From contig PVNU02000424.1 of the NCBI GenBank assembly GCA_003013855.2, forward strand, positions 2,170,001-2,234,000: a stretch of 64,000 bases of DNA, written 5' to 3'. Positions 10,697 to 22,600 of this stretch are shown here, piece by piece. Under the pieces are notes generated by a model. That model did not search any database, had not been told where the DNA came from, and saw only the letters and a list, made by a program, of their open reading frames with translations. Made by a program: the position numbers and the translations under genes. Source of the DNA: Liriodendron chinense (lineage: Eukaryota > Streptophyta > Magnoliopsida > Magnoliales > Magnoliaceae). Position 1 is the stretch's first letter. Each line of letters begins with the position of its first letter.

Positions 10697-11532
10697 TGAT
10701 GGGGTTTTCCTCCTTAGGTATAGAAGAGAGATTGGGACAGCCTGGGAGTGGTCAAGCACCCGGCCGATTTGGTTCGAGCGACCAAAATTCACCCCGAAAG
10801 GTCCAGAAGTCTCTGGACAGTTTTGGCGGTGGTCGGGCGCCCTATGGAAAGTTGATCGGGCGTCTTATGGAAAGTTGATCGGGCGCCCTACCAGGTTTGG
10901 TTGGGCGCCCTAAATTTGGATGGTTTTTTTTTCTAAACTCACTGGACAGTTTTGGCTTTGGTCGGGCGCCCTACCATGTCTGGTCGAGTACCCTACCACG
11001 CACGAACAACAATTTCGCAGTTTCCTATTTTGGGTCTAACTCTTGCATAAAGCTATATATTGGCTTCCAATTCGAGACCTAAACATCCTAATAGGAGGTT
11101 TACATGTCCAGGGAGAGAGAAAAAAAAAGGAAGAAAGAAAGAAAAAAGAGAGAAAGGAAGCTTGTGGGAGGGAGATTTTTACTTTGTAGAGGTGATCTAC
11201 TGCGCAGTCAACATCTTAATGCTTCTACGTCCTCGTACTTGGTGAGATCTCTTAGTTTCGAATTCTCTTATTGTTTATTCACTCTTGCTTGAGTGAAGAA
11301 GGTTAGATCCAAGAGGGTTGTGCTTGTGATCGGGTTTGTAACAGTTTACTTTATAATAGATTGTTTATCTGGACTAGATCCCATGGTTTTTACCTCTTCG
11401 AGAGTTTTCCACGTAAAAATTTTCTTATATCATGTGGTTGGTGATTTTCTTTAGTTCATTACATTATCATATCCCATAATTCAAGTAATTTGGGGGGGCG
11501 GGATCCTAAGATTTTGTTAAATGCACCCAACA
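10697..11532 (+). repeat. 3' LTR of the Ty1/copia element
   Basis: It starts TGATGGGG, ends CACCCAACA and is followed by the target copy CAAAT (11533-11537). At 836 bp it is the uninterrupted partner of the 5' LTR. Four or five copies of a GGGCGCCC-centred motif lie at 10835-10985, plus a short local duplication around GGAAAGTTGATCGGGCG. Confidence 0.9.
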
Positions 11533-11537
11533 CAAAT

Positions 11538-14296
11538 GGGTCACCATCCTCCATATGATGAGCCTAGAAGGAATGGGAAGGTCCCGAAGATTTTAAACCA
11601 CAGGTTATTTTCAGAGGTGCAGTATAGCATCTGGAACGATGGAAAGATGGAAGCTTATAGTTGATCCATTGCTTATTCTTGAAAGATGGTGTGATCTTTG
11701 CCTATTTTCAACTTCAACATTTACATTACTAGGACAAATGCATTGCATTCATGGTGTGCTATAAAGGCTATTATGAGGCCGTAATGGCCGTTGTGAAAAA
11801 TAAATGACCAGTAAAGGCCGTTACATTTGGAGGCTATTACAACTCCTGTAATAACTGTTACAGTCCCTGTAACGGCCGTTACTCCCTGTATCGTAAAGGT
11901 AATAGTGGTGGCCGTTATGATCACCATTACCGTTATAGAATACCTTGATTGCACTAGACAAATGAGGAGTTATATGGTTCTTGTTTTGAAGATTAGTATC
12001 CCTTGGGCTCTAAGTTTGTACAAGGGGATCCCATGGTTAAATGATCCATACTATTGATCTGATGGGTCCCGTTCATCAATTGATGAATCTAGCCATCCAA
12101 TCTTTGGCCTTTTCTTTTCCGTTGATCAAGGCCTTTTGTTGTATTCTTTTCCAAATTTTCATTTGGAGGCTGCTGATCTACGATTGTCTCGTCAAGGAAA
12201 CGTTTGGGGCATGGTCCATCCATGGTGGAGCTCATCAGATCAATGCCTGGAGCACCTAACCATTGGCCACATATACTTAAGGTCCACGTATACGGTATAC
12301 CATATGTATCCGTGGGCCGAGTATCTTTTCCCCTGTTTCTCTTTCATATATTTAACCGGATGGCATGTTTGGATAGCAGGAAAGGAAAAGAAGAAAATAA
12401 TTATCGCCCAACGATGATTCCCATGCACTATTTCAAACATTGATTACCATGGATTCTATTTCACAGTTCTTGTTTGGATATAGGTGGAAATTTTATTTTT
12501 GTGAGACAATACCCACATGGTATGCTGTTTTGGGAAGTTGACTTTGGAAAAGTGTAATGGTTGTTCTGGATTTTATTGTCATTTTTTTTTTTGTCTAGAT
12601 ATAGTAAAACTTCCCCGGGTGAGAAAAGTGCTTCATTTTCCTCTCTTTTTTAGTCCAATCTAAATAGACCTGGAATTAAAATTTTCACATTTCCTCATTG
12701 CATTCATTGGTTTCTAGATTTGTGTGTTGACATTTTGCCATCCTGGATATGAGTCTTTATGGGTCCATTTGCATTAATTTTACCAAACCAGCCCTCCCTT
12801 GGTAACATTAAATTGTTGCATCTGTTTAATTTTCAAGCGTGGGAAGCACATGTTCGCTATTGCGCGCCATAAACACCACCGTTATGAGGGAATGGAACCA
12901 TGGAGTCTGATGAAAAATATACTCAGCTGTAAGAGAAAGAAACTCCCAGCACGTCCCTTGTTTATTTCATGCTAAAAGATATTTTTAATCCACAATACTA
13001 AACCTCATTGAATAGACTTGAAACTCGGGCATGAGACTCGACTTGGTTTAATTTACAATGTACAAGAAATTTTAAAGCCGATAAAAAATATACAATTTTA
13101 AAGAGAGCCTGGTTTCTTTCGGGGAAAAAAAGGCTCGAGGACAATTATCTTACACCACCATTTATATTAAATTTGAAAGAATAGAAGTCTCAAAATTTTA
13201 ATATTTTTATTCTTGAAAGGCTAGTAAAACACCAAAGTGTGGTCCTAATGAAGATTTGGGTGAGTCTCTCAAGCTGACCCATCGACTCAGCTGGGCATAG
13301 GTTGAGTCAGGTTTTCTAGTTTCTGAACAATGATTGATGATGCAGTGTCAAAAAGCAGATGCGCCAGAGTGGCCATCATCATACAGGAGCACACTGCCTT
13401 AAACAATGTTTTCAGCTGCCTGTGGTTCAACGAAGTCAACCTCTTCATTCGAGGGTTCAGCTAAGCTTTTGGCTATGTTGTTTACAGGTTAGGCAGGTCC
13501 TCCAAGTTGTTTAGGTTTCCTAACTGTGAGTACAATTCCTTGTTCATATTGCACAAGCATGCCAATTAAGGAGCATTCATCTGTGGTTAAGTGGGTGAAG
13601 TCCTTGGATGAATTTCAAGGGAATACCACTGGACTGAAAGGGGGCCTTTGGACTCCTTACCCTGGAGACCTGAAATCAGTTGTACTTCCACCCATTCCAA
13701 GGACATCACAAGCAGGCTGATGAGGAAATAATACATGCATTTTTTTTTTTTTTTTTTGCCAAATTTTTTTTAATATCATGTTGGTGTGTTTTAAGCCTTC
13801 TGCCCATCAAGAAATCAGCTCTTGATCTTTTGGCTGAGCTTGTTTTTTCTCGAGGTGCCGCAACCTACAGAGAGATGCTAAGGCTACTTTTGTTTGTAGG
13901 GCACACTTGTCATCAGGAACATGTGTTGGAGATCTGGGCCAATGTGTTGGAGATCTGGGCCAATTGGGCCCCACGATGTACAAGTCTTGGCTGCCAAAAT
14001 CAGATTCGTCCAATCATCAGGTGGCTGTCTATGCATGTTGAATATTGACCCTGGGTCAAAAAAAAATTTAACCATCCATTTACAAGTGTGGCCTTCCTGA
14101 TGAGTGTGGCTGGTCTGATTTTTAGGCGAAGGCAGGGCCAGTTGGGGGCCCACCCACAAATTGAATTTCTTGGAACTTCACACTTGCCACCTGCTCATGG
14201 AAGTAGCCCTAGCAGGGCACTTACAAGAGCTGTTCCACCCCATAAGCATGTTTTAAATGGACTAATACAAAATTTTCATGAATCAAGTGAAATTAC
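11538..14296. other. Intergenic DNA, no gene seen
   Basis: AT-rich sequence without a recognisable coding frame. Visible structure is limited to a GGCCGTTAC repeat cluster (11760-11935), a run of T (13740-13757) and a 23-bp tandem duplication of ATGTGTTGGAGATCTGGGCC (13920-13962). Confidence 0.5.
11760..11935. repeat. Cluster of GGCCGTTAC motifs
   Basis: GCCGTTAC, GTAACGGCC and variants recur about ten times in both orientations, including the perfect palindrome TAACGGCCGTTA at 11871-11882. The arrangement suggests a short foldback or MITE body. Flanking target duplication could not be defined. Confidence 0.5.
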
Positions 14297-15030
14297 ACTA
14301 GGGGCCTGTTTGCTGTTCATTTTACACCGTAAATGAGTAATGATTAACTCTCACTACCGTTTGAAAGAGAGGAAAATAGCCTTTGTAATTACCCTTAGAA
14401 AACCATGATTGCATGCATGTAATCGGACAGGGATTGTCTCTGATTAAATCTGTGGGGCCTACCGTGATGTATGTCTGATCCGTGCTGTTCATTTACCAAC
14501 TCATTTTAGGGTATTAGCCCCAAAAGAGGCAGGTTATAAGCTTAAGTGGATCACACCCCAGGAAACAATGGGAATAATGACGTCCATTGTTGAAAGTTGA
14601 AATGAACCTAGGGCCCACAGGGATGCGTATCTGTCATCCAAGCTCATAAGGTCACACATACATGGATGAAGGGAAAACAGAAATATCAGTTTGAACCAAA
14701 ACTTCTTTGGTCCCCAAGAAAGTTTCAATCATAGGCATTCGATTCCCCCTATTTCTTATGGCGTGGTCCACTTGTGATGTGGATCTGCCCTATTTTTGGG
14801 CTCATGCACTAAAATGAGCAGGTAAAAGGGATGGACGGCATGGATCAGATACATACATAATGGTAGGCCCCACATATTTTACATGGACCGTGTTTCCTTT
14901 CCTCGGTTTTAGTATGAAGGCTTCCAAACAAGCATAGCTGTCACACCATATGGAAGCGGCTGGGCTTCAATTATAGGTGTAAATAATAATTATTTATTTA
15001 CACATAATTACAGAAAAACAAACAGGCCTT
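14297..15030. mobile_element. MITE with GGCCTGTTTG ends, carrying another MITE
   Basis: The left end GGGGCCTGTTTGCTGTT (14301) is matched in inverted orientation by AAACAAACAGGCCTT ending at 15029. A copy of the GGGCCYACCGTGATGTATG family occupies 14450-14890, so one element sits inside the other. Neither encodes anything recognisable. Confidence 0.5.
14450..14890. repeat. GGGCCCACCGTGATGTATG-family MITE copy
   Basis: The left end GTGGGGCCTACCGTGATGTATG (14453) and the right end ACATACATAATGGTAGGCCCCAC (14849-14874) are inverted repeats. The body holds family landmarks also seen at 34155, 34690, 36080 and 37515: TTTTAGGGTATTAGCCC, GGATGAAGGGAA, and CACTAAAATGAGC before the right end. Confidence 0.6.
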
Positions 15031-16190
15031 GGAGGTTTTCTGCTGGGAATGAGGGGTCCAGTTACATGTTCAACAGCTATTTCCCCCTCCACTGCAGGTG
15101 GGCCATGCGCTAATGGTTTACCCTCCAGTAAATGGGTCAGATCCTGTTGGTTTGGGGATTTCTGTTTTAGAACAGCTATCAGCTATGGTCATTCCAATTG
15201 ATTTCTCTCCTTATTGAAGAATTTATGCCATGACACTATGGAATGCACATTGCCATGGGTTTACCCACATCTAGCTAACCCATCTTACTGCCAACTTGTC
15301 ATCTGTCGCACATTGGAGTCATGTAAAAGGTGGGTACCACCCTGAAGATCAACGGTTGAAAATGGGCCGATTAAACTCATTAGGTGGGCCATACCTGTAC
15401 GTTTGAGTGAGATGATTTTGCCTTTCCATTGAGTTTATACAGTGTGGCCGCCACTTGATGCATGGGTTGCAGGCGATCTTCATCTTCGTGGTGGCGTCAA
15501 CCATTGCTCAGATGTCTGGAGGTGATGTTCTAAGCTAGTACGAAAGTCAGATTTAGGTGATCAGTGCTCTTTGACATAATCTGGACTGTCCAATCTGTGG
15601 GCTACATTGACAATATTGACAAAATCACTCCAATCAGATAATTATTGTAATGTATGATATGAGCTATGACCTGCTAATGGACAGTTCCAAACAAAAGGAA
15701 AATGAAATTAGTATCTGACAGGAATGGTATTTCTATGTGCCACTTCAGTGTGGTATTCAAAACAATCAATCTGAATCATGCCTGCGTTGCATGGCATCTC
15801 TTACATAATCCACATTGCCCAAATTCTCCTAGTGGAATGACAGTAGAGGGGAACGCTTTGCCATTTCCGTCTCTAACGTTCCACGTGACATGGCAAATGC
15901 GGTCGCCGTGTGGATGAGCAATAGCCCAAAATCACATCAATTGGCATTATCCCCGTGACCGGACCAATGGCTACAAATGGAGGATGGAATTGAGAATGGC
16001 TGTCCCTATTACCCAAATACCTCTTCTCAATTCATTGATGGAATTGAAATATTACAAAACTTCACACTTTTCTCAACTCCTTGATGGAACTGCAATGTTA
16101 CAAAACTGCACCATTTCAATTCCCAAGATGAAAAATGGTTTTAATCAAGTCAGAGTTACAGTTTGTCAATGTTTCAATTTCCAAAAACAA
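15030..16190. other. Intergenic DNA downstream of the kinase gene
   Basis: No coding frame is recognised. A short tandem duplication of about 46 bp is visible near 16021-16112 (CTCTTCTCAATTCATTGATGG, then CTTTTCTCAACTCCTTGATGG). Confidence 0.4.
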
Positions 16191-16378
16191 ATTTACAGCT
16201 GCTGAGCACATTCTAGTGTTACAACCAACAGCCCAGTATGCAGAGAGAAACCACTTGCCTGCAAATCCAATACAATAATTCTTGATTTACAGCTGCTGAG
16301 CACATTCTAGTGTTACAACCAACAGCCCATTACACAGAGAAACCACTTGCCCGCAAATCCAATACAATAATTCACAAG
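16191..16378 (-). repeat. 94-bp tandem duplication in the presumed kinase 3' UTR
   Basis: Copy 1 (16191-16284) and copy 2 (16285-16378) both start ATTTACAGCTGCTGAGCACA and end CAATACAATAATTC. They lie 120-310 bases past the kinase stop codon on its transcribed strand. The transcript end is not known, so placement in the 3' UTR is inference. Confidence 0.75.
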
Positions 16379-16500
16379 ACTGATGTCAATACATCCTACA
16401 GGAGCTACTCAAGATCACAATGATCGACGTGAAAAAGACTAATATTTTATGGTCAATATTCAGTAGTAGATCAAGCGGTTGGGATTTTTACAAAATTATA

Positions 16501-16602
16501 TCATACGAGCAACTCAGGTGGTTTGTGTTTTGCTTCCGGAGGGGGATCATGATTTCCTTTCTTCATCATGGCAACAAACTCCTCGTAGTTAATCCTCCCA
16601 TC
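16501..16602 (-). CDS. CPK exon 8 (102 bp), end of EF-hand 4 and C terminus
   Basis: Acceptor TACATAG/GATGGG. It encodes DGRINYEEFVAMMKKG, completing the fourth EF-hand, then a short proline-rich tail ending in PPELLV and the TGA at 16503-16501. The tail after the last EF-hand is the least conserved part of the family. Confidence 0.92.
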   Translation of the reverse strand, partial: DGRINYEEFVAMMKKGNHDPPPEAKHKPPELLV

Positions 16603-19600
16603 CTATGTACAGTTGGAGTAAGCAAACTCAGATTTGGGTTTACATGATATTAAGCAAAAGAAATCTCAAGAGATTATATGGCTGGTAAGGTTGCAAAGAG
16701 ATGAAAATACAGAAAGAGTTTTCAAGAGATTATAAGATCCTTTTTTTTCCCAAGAATATTATGGATGGTATCCACAGATTCTGAGTATGTACAAGTGAGG
16801 CCCATGGTTCACTGACCCCATCCATTGATCTGATGGGACCCATTGTGGACGGTCCATATACCAACTTCAAGGCAACAGTCCCAACTTTTTGTGGCCTGCA
16901 ATGAAAAGTCAGGAAAGGAAATACAACAATGATCCACATTCAACATAGGGATAAAAAATTGGATGGCTGGGGGATCTTTTAATCTGGAAGATTTTTGGAT
17001 TGTGGTCTATCCAAAATGGTTCCACCAGAAAAATGCTTTGGGTCACTGAACCATGAACCCCACTTGTTCAAACTGAAAACTTGAGCATATATGCACATTC
17101 TCAGGGCGAGGATCATATGATTCCTCTTTACAAGATAATGATTAACTTACATGATCTGTGTCAACGTCATTGATAACTTCATTGATTGTGGCTTCATCAC
17201 CCATTCCATATTCAGTCAGTGCTTGTTTCAGTTCATCTCTTGTGATGAACCTGGAAAGGGGGGAAAAAAAAGAAGAAAGAATCTATGATGACAAACTCTA
17301 CATTTCTGTTATGAATGATATGTAAGCCTCAGGGTTGCAAGGGAGAGTGCAGCGCTGAGAAAACTGGGATATTCTCCAAATCCATTTTTCGCACTATTAA
17401 GTTACGGGACCATCCCAATATGCAGGGAGATGTTCCTCTTGGTAGTGTCCACTTCTTGATTTATCCCGATAAATGAAGCATTTATCTACACCTTAATTTT
17501 GCCTCAATGGGTGGTTACATAGCTTTGGTGTACATCCAAACTTACTATGACAGAATGATACCAATCAATGAGCAATCTAACAACTCAAATCTCTTTGAGT
17601 GATGTCACCTAGCTGGAAAATGTGTATGAAATTGTCATTGGGCATATGGCTTTTTTTCCTAGGGAACTGTTGAACATTGATTTTTTTTTTTTTTTTTCCT
17701 TCTCCAAGTTATGAAATTTTATAAAAAAGGACTAGAAATACTCAAAAAACAGCTAAAAACTAAGCCAACAAAAATCTAGTGTCAAGCATGGATAAGAGAC
17801 CAATTTCAGATATAAGGCAAATAAAAGCTTATGCCAGCTGTTTGACCAAACTAAGTAACAACCTGTACATGCAGGACACACCTGGTAATCTGAATTTCTG
17901 ATATGATGAGCCCTACAGTGGGTGGTGGATACCCCTGGAATCTTCCCCGTCAGACGATCTTAACCATCCGATTTAGAACCCATTACATGTGGACAAGTAG
18001 TTGCAATGGTCCACTTTCATCAGACGGGCAGGTGCATGCGAAAAGGGAGATACTAGGGCATGGCCCGTCCCATGATGGGTCCCACCAGACCATCAACCAA
18101 GGTTGTGGAAAGGTAGGTCTCAAATGTACTGCTGCTGGGTCAAGAAAAAAGATAACGGTCTCTCGAGTGAGCATCATATCCTCTTTGGGTTTTCAGGGTA
18201 ACATAGCTCCTGGGGCAGAAAAAGAATACTTACCCACTTTTATCAATATCAAAGAACTGAAAAGCCTTGAACAAATTCTCTTCTCTTTCTAGCCTATGTC
18301 GATGCATAGTAGCAGTGACAAATTCAATGTAATCAATGCTCCCATTTTTGTCCACATCAGCCTGAAAAACATACGATCAAACTTCTCATTATTCACGGAC
18401 TGTAAAACATATCAACATCATGATCTGAATTTAATATCTTACAGCGTCTAGCAACTGTTTCACTTCAGATTCAGTAAGCTTTGATCCTAGCTTAGACAGC
18501 CCAGTCTTCAACTCTTCATAGGTAATTGTACCACTCTGATCAGTGTCCATGTTCTTGAACATTTGTTTCAGACCCTTGATTTCCTCGTCCGAGAGATTCT
18601 CGGCAATGACCTTAAATAGAAAAAAAGGACCATTTCTTTTTTTCTTCTTGGCTAGGTAAAGATCACAATACTGCGATAAAAACCATCAAGGGTTGAGGAA
18701 CTAACCTTTAAGGCAAGTTTCTTGAGCTTGTTCATTGCCCTGAATTGCTTCATCCTAGTTAGTACTGCACTGTCGATTGGTCTGTCAGATGCTTCACCGT
18801 CTTCTCTCAGCCATGGGTGCTCTGGTTCATATATCAATACATGAAGTATAAACTATACCAAATTGTTAAGTGTTTGGTGGATCCTATATTGAATCGGGAT
18901 ACTACTCAGTGCTTGGAGCAAGTCAATGTGTCAACGTGGGTTCAGTTATCCAAGCAGTTGATATAATGGGTCTTTCTGTGGATGGCCTATGTAGCAAAAA
19001 CCACACAGTTTGAAAGTTTCTATCCATCAACTGTATTGGTTGAATTCAGACCCATTGCTGTAATTTCTTTCTTAACCGTCTATTTGGGGGGAACATAAAC
19101 ATACTGAAGGTGATAATTTATGTCTCATGGGCCATCCAAAGCGATATCAATGATTCCACAGTTGGGATTGTGGAACCATGCTTCTTTGCTAGTAGAAATA
19201 CTGAAAACCTGAGCATAATTCACACTCTCGTGCCAACTATGAACTTCACAGCATAGTTCAAAAACCTGAAAACTTGATTTGATGTTCAGCCAGTTTAGGA
19301 TGACTCGAAGACTCGACTCGATATTTAATTATTATTAATTGAAAATATTAGGATTAGTGATAGATATTTAAAAGAATTACATCTCTTACAAGTAACATAA
19401 ACCGTAACTCAAAGCAACAACATTACTAGTACCTCACTGGTTAAGGTTGCTGCCTAGTGCCTCTGTAGTTGCGGTGGGGGTTCGAATCTTGCTCCCATCA
19501 TATTTTATTTTTAATAAAATCCCACCACTTAAGGCAAGTGAGTCGGTTCAAGTCACACTGAGTTGTGTCAAATTGACAGAGTCACCGAATCAACTCGAAG

Positions 19601-22600
19601 AGTCTCTTAGAGTCCAGGCCAAGTCAGGCCCAGCATCGAGTTTCCCAGAGGCTCGGTCGATATCTGGCTGAGTTGAGTTGAGTTGACTCGGCTGAGTTTC
19701 AAGTCAAGTAAGTGAGTTTTAGAACTATGCTTGAAAGGAAAAAAGAAGAAGTCTGCAGGCATTGTTTGGTCACATGAGCTGTCAACACAAGTACGGTTAA
19801 AGTAGCAACCTAAACTGGATGATGGTCAGCATGTTCCATTCATGTCAATGGACATGCATTCTGGAAAGTTGCAGTGAAGATGATGAAAGTACTACCAAAA
19901 AATTAAGAATGACATGGACAAGGACGACCATGTGTCGGACATGCTGATAAAACGCTTGGTAACAAGAACTGAGAAGGAAAATTTCGAAAAGGCAAATGCA
20001 AACAATCAATTTTAAAAAAGAAAAAAAAAAACTGAGTACTCACCAAGGACTTGGGCAGCAGTAATTCTTTGCCTTGGGTCTGGTGTTAACATCTTCCTGA
20101 TGAGATCCTTTGCAACGTCAGATATAGAAGGCCACGGCTCACTTTTGAAGTCAATCTCACCTTTTAAGATGGCATCAAATATACCTTTCTCTGTCTCTGA
20201 AGCCAATTTGTTCGTTCAGGTAACATTAAATCCATTACTGGAAGTTTTGAAGGATTGAATGCCAAAAATGGTTTCTTGAAAGAGGAAATATTGAATGCTT
20301 GATCAAGAAATTTGTTCAGGACAGTAAACTGCAAAGGTGGGGCTACCTTATGGCAATCCAGCCCTCCATATAGTGGGCCTTGCCATCGATGAAAGACACC
20401 CAAAAATTTCCCCCAATTGGATCATCCTCACCATCTAATTGGGTCACAATTAGATGTTTACAATTGGATGTAACTGTACATTTTGAGCCAGCAAAATGAT
20501 TGCTCTAATCATGATAGAGTAGATATTTGGCACTTGATGGGATAATTCAGGATTTCCCAATCCAATCTCGCTGGAGAGTGGAGATTGGCTTTTGATGGGC
20601 CTAAGCATTGCTGGATTTTGGCATGCGGTAGGGTCTCTTGTCTTTTTTTCTGTTTCAGGGTTCTTGGCCATTGCCTTTTGTAGATTTTCCTTGCAGGTGT
20701 TGTTTAATAAAATTTTCAGTCATCAATATGAAAAGAAGTGGTTATATGATACTCAGGCTGTATATGACACTTGATATAGGCACTCAAAAATTGTACACAT
20801 GGCATATATTAACTAAAAAAAACAGACTAGATTGTGCATCTCACTGTTGCCAAGGCACAATCCCAAGATCAGATTGGTTCAACAATCCTAACCTCTGATT
20901 CACTGACACTTGTTTGTGGAAATAGGACTGCTGGATATTTTCATTCTGAACCGTCCAATAAATGTCCACCGATCTGATAGTCAGACAATCAAAGAAGCTT
21001 AATTTTTGGTTCATGATGCATCTACACCTGGTACCATAATGTGACTACTTGTATGCCATGTGTGCAATTTATTAATTTCCAAGTGCTTGCTTATCATCCA
21101 TCACACTCTGCCAGGGTATCAAAGTTTTCTCTAAAACCATGATAGAGTAGATATTTGGCAATGGCTGGGCATGTGGTGGGATCCACAGATGAATGCCTTA
21201 GGTTACCCAAAGATGGGTGCCAGTGGCACCATTGTTTGGTCAAGGAAACTATCTTTTGTTTGGCATCATATAATACCTCCTCTGAAAAAGTACAAATTTC
21301 ACAAATTGTGGAACAAAACTGAAATGGAAAGTATTGATTCTCCTTACCAGCCCAGAAGGGGGGGACGCCACTTAGAAGAATATATAAGATGACTCCGGCA
21401 CTCCAAACATCGATTTCCTTCCCGTACTTTCGGTGCAATACCTCTGGAGCTACATAGTAAGCACTGCCTACCATATCTCGGTAAACTTTCCCTGATGGTC
21501 ATTTGCAAAGCTCATTTTCAGCAGAAAGTATCAATGCATAAAAAGGAAGAATTATTACTTTCAAAAAGAAGCATACACCTATAACTCAAATAAAAAGAGA
21601 AATGGGAAGTGACTTTTCTTTTTCCCCAGTCTGGTAGAGAGACAGAGAATTGAGCAAGCTAGAGCTCCCATGTAAGGCCTTATGACATAGGATGCCCTAA
21701 TTATGATGCATGCTCATGAACTCATATAATCCAGCGGAAATAAATGACAATAATAATATAAAATCTAGCATCAATCATCATGAACTAAGAAAATCACAAG
21801 GAAACATGCAATGGAGCGGGCCATTCATCACAACCACGAAGTATGAGATTCAATTATTGCTATGGTTGGACCCAACGAGGGATGGAACCTCCCAATCTTG
21901 CATGGTCTTAATCCAAATACCCAATGTGAATCACTAATCCGAGGGATCGAGGGATTTCTCGGATTAGGGATTTTGGAATTTGAGAAATAGGGATTTTGGA
22001 TCAAATCTCAAACCTAGGATCTAGAAGTTATGAAAGAATAGAAATACAGAAAGAGGAAATAACAAGTTTACCTTAGAAAAAGTTTGGAGGGGCATAAGAA
22101 GAAAAGAGAAGAATGAGATCAAGGTAGAAGAAAAAGCACCATGAGAGAGGGAGAGAGGAAGGAGGCAATTAAAGGGTTTGCTTTTCATTAATCAACAATT
22201 AATCTCGTTTTTAGGGCTGAGCCCTCTTAAATAACTAATAAGAAAACATGAAAATACCAAAATACCCTTAAAAATTAAACAAAAATGAAACTTAAAACAA
22301 ATTGCGCAAAAGTTCAAGCGCTCGGGCACCTGAAGACGTCCAAAAACGTCCAAAAATCTCCTACACATGTGTCCTCCCAATGTGGGGTCTTCAATGTGTC
22401 AAATCACGTGTGTAGGATCTTCAATGCTCCTCAATAGTCATCACGAACGATCCAGGCCCGTCATCATCGACCCATGAAGATATAGGTGTCACTCGCCTCC
22501 TACGCTGATAAACCTTAAAGGGCTTAATGTCCGCATCATTTTCCTCGTCTGAGAAGTACTCGACTCCGACGAGTTAAAACTCTTGTGGCGCTCTAGCAAG

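Larger units (their letters stand above)
1113..11532 (+). mobile_element. Ty1/copia LTR retrotransposon, full length but inactive, with nested insertions
   Basis: Both LTRs start TGATGGGG and end CACCCAACA, and the element is flanked by the direct repeat CAAAT (1108-1112 and 11533-11537), which proves a single insertion event. A primer-binding site TGGTATCAAAGC (4552-4563) matches initiator tRNA-Met. Internal domains run gag, protease, integrase, reverse transcriptase, RNase H, the copia order. The linker and RNase H resemble the Tnt1-94/Tork group from memory, but the clade is not proven. Coding is broken by many stops and frameshifts. Two solo LTRs (1325-3929 and 5504-7461) interrupt it. 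Without them the element would be about 5.8 kb. The first 113 bases of the two LTRs differ at about 13 positions by eye, most of them C/T or G/A, so the insertion is old. Confidence 0.93.
18822..20043 (-). other. CPK intron 3 (1222 bp) with MITE and SINE
   Basis: GT-AG intron. It contains a foldback element at 19252-19729, which in turn holds a tRNA-like SINE. The remainder shows no recognised feature. Confidence 0.8.
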
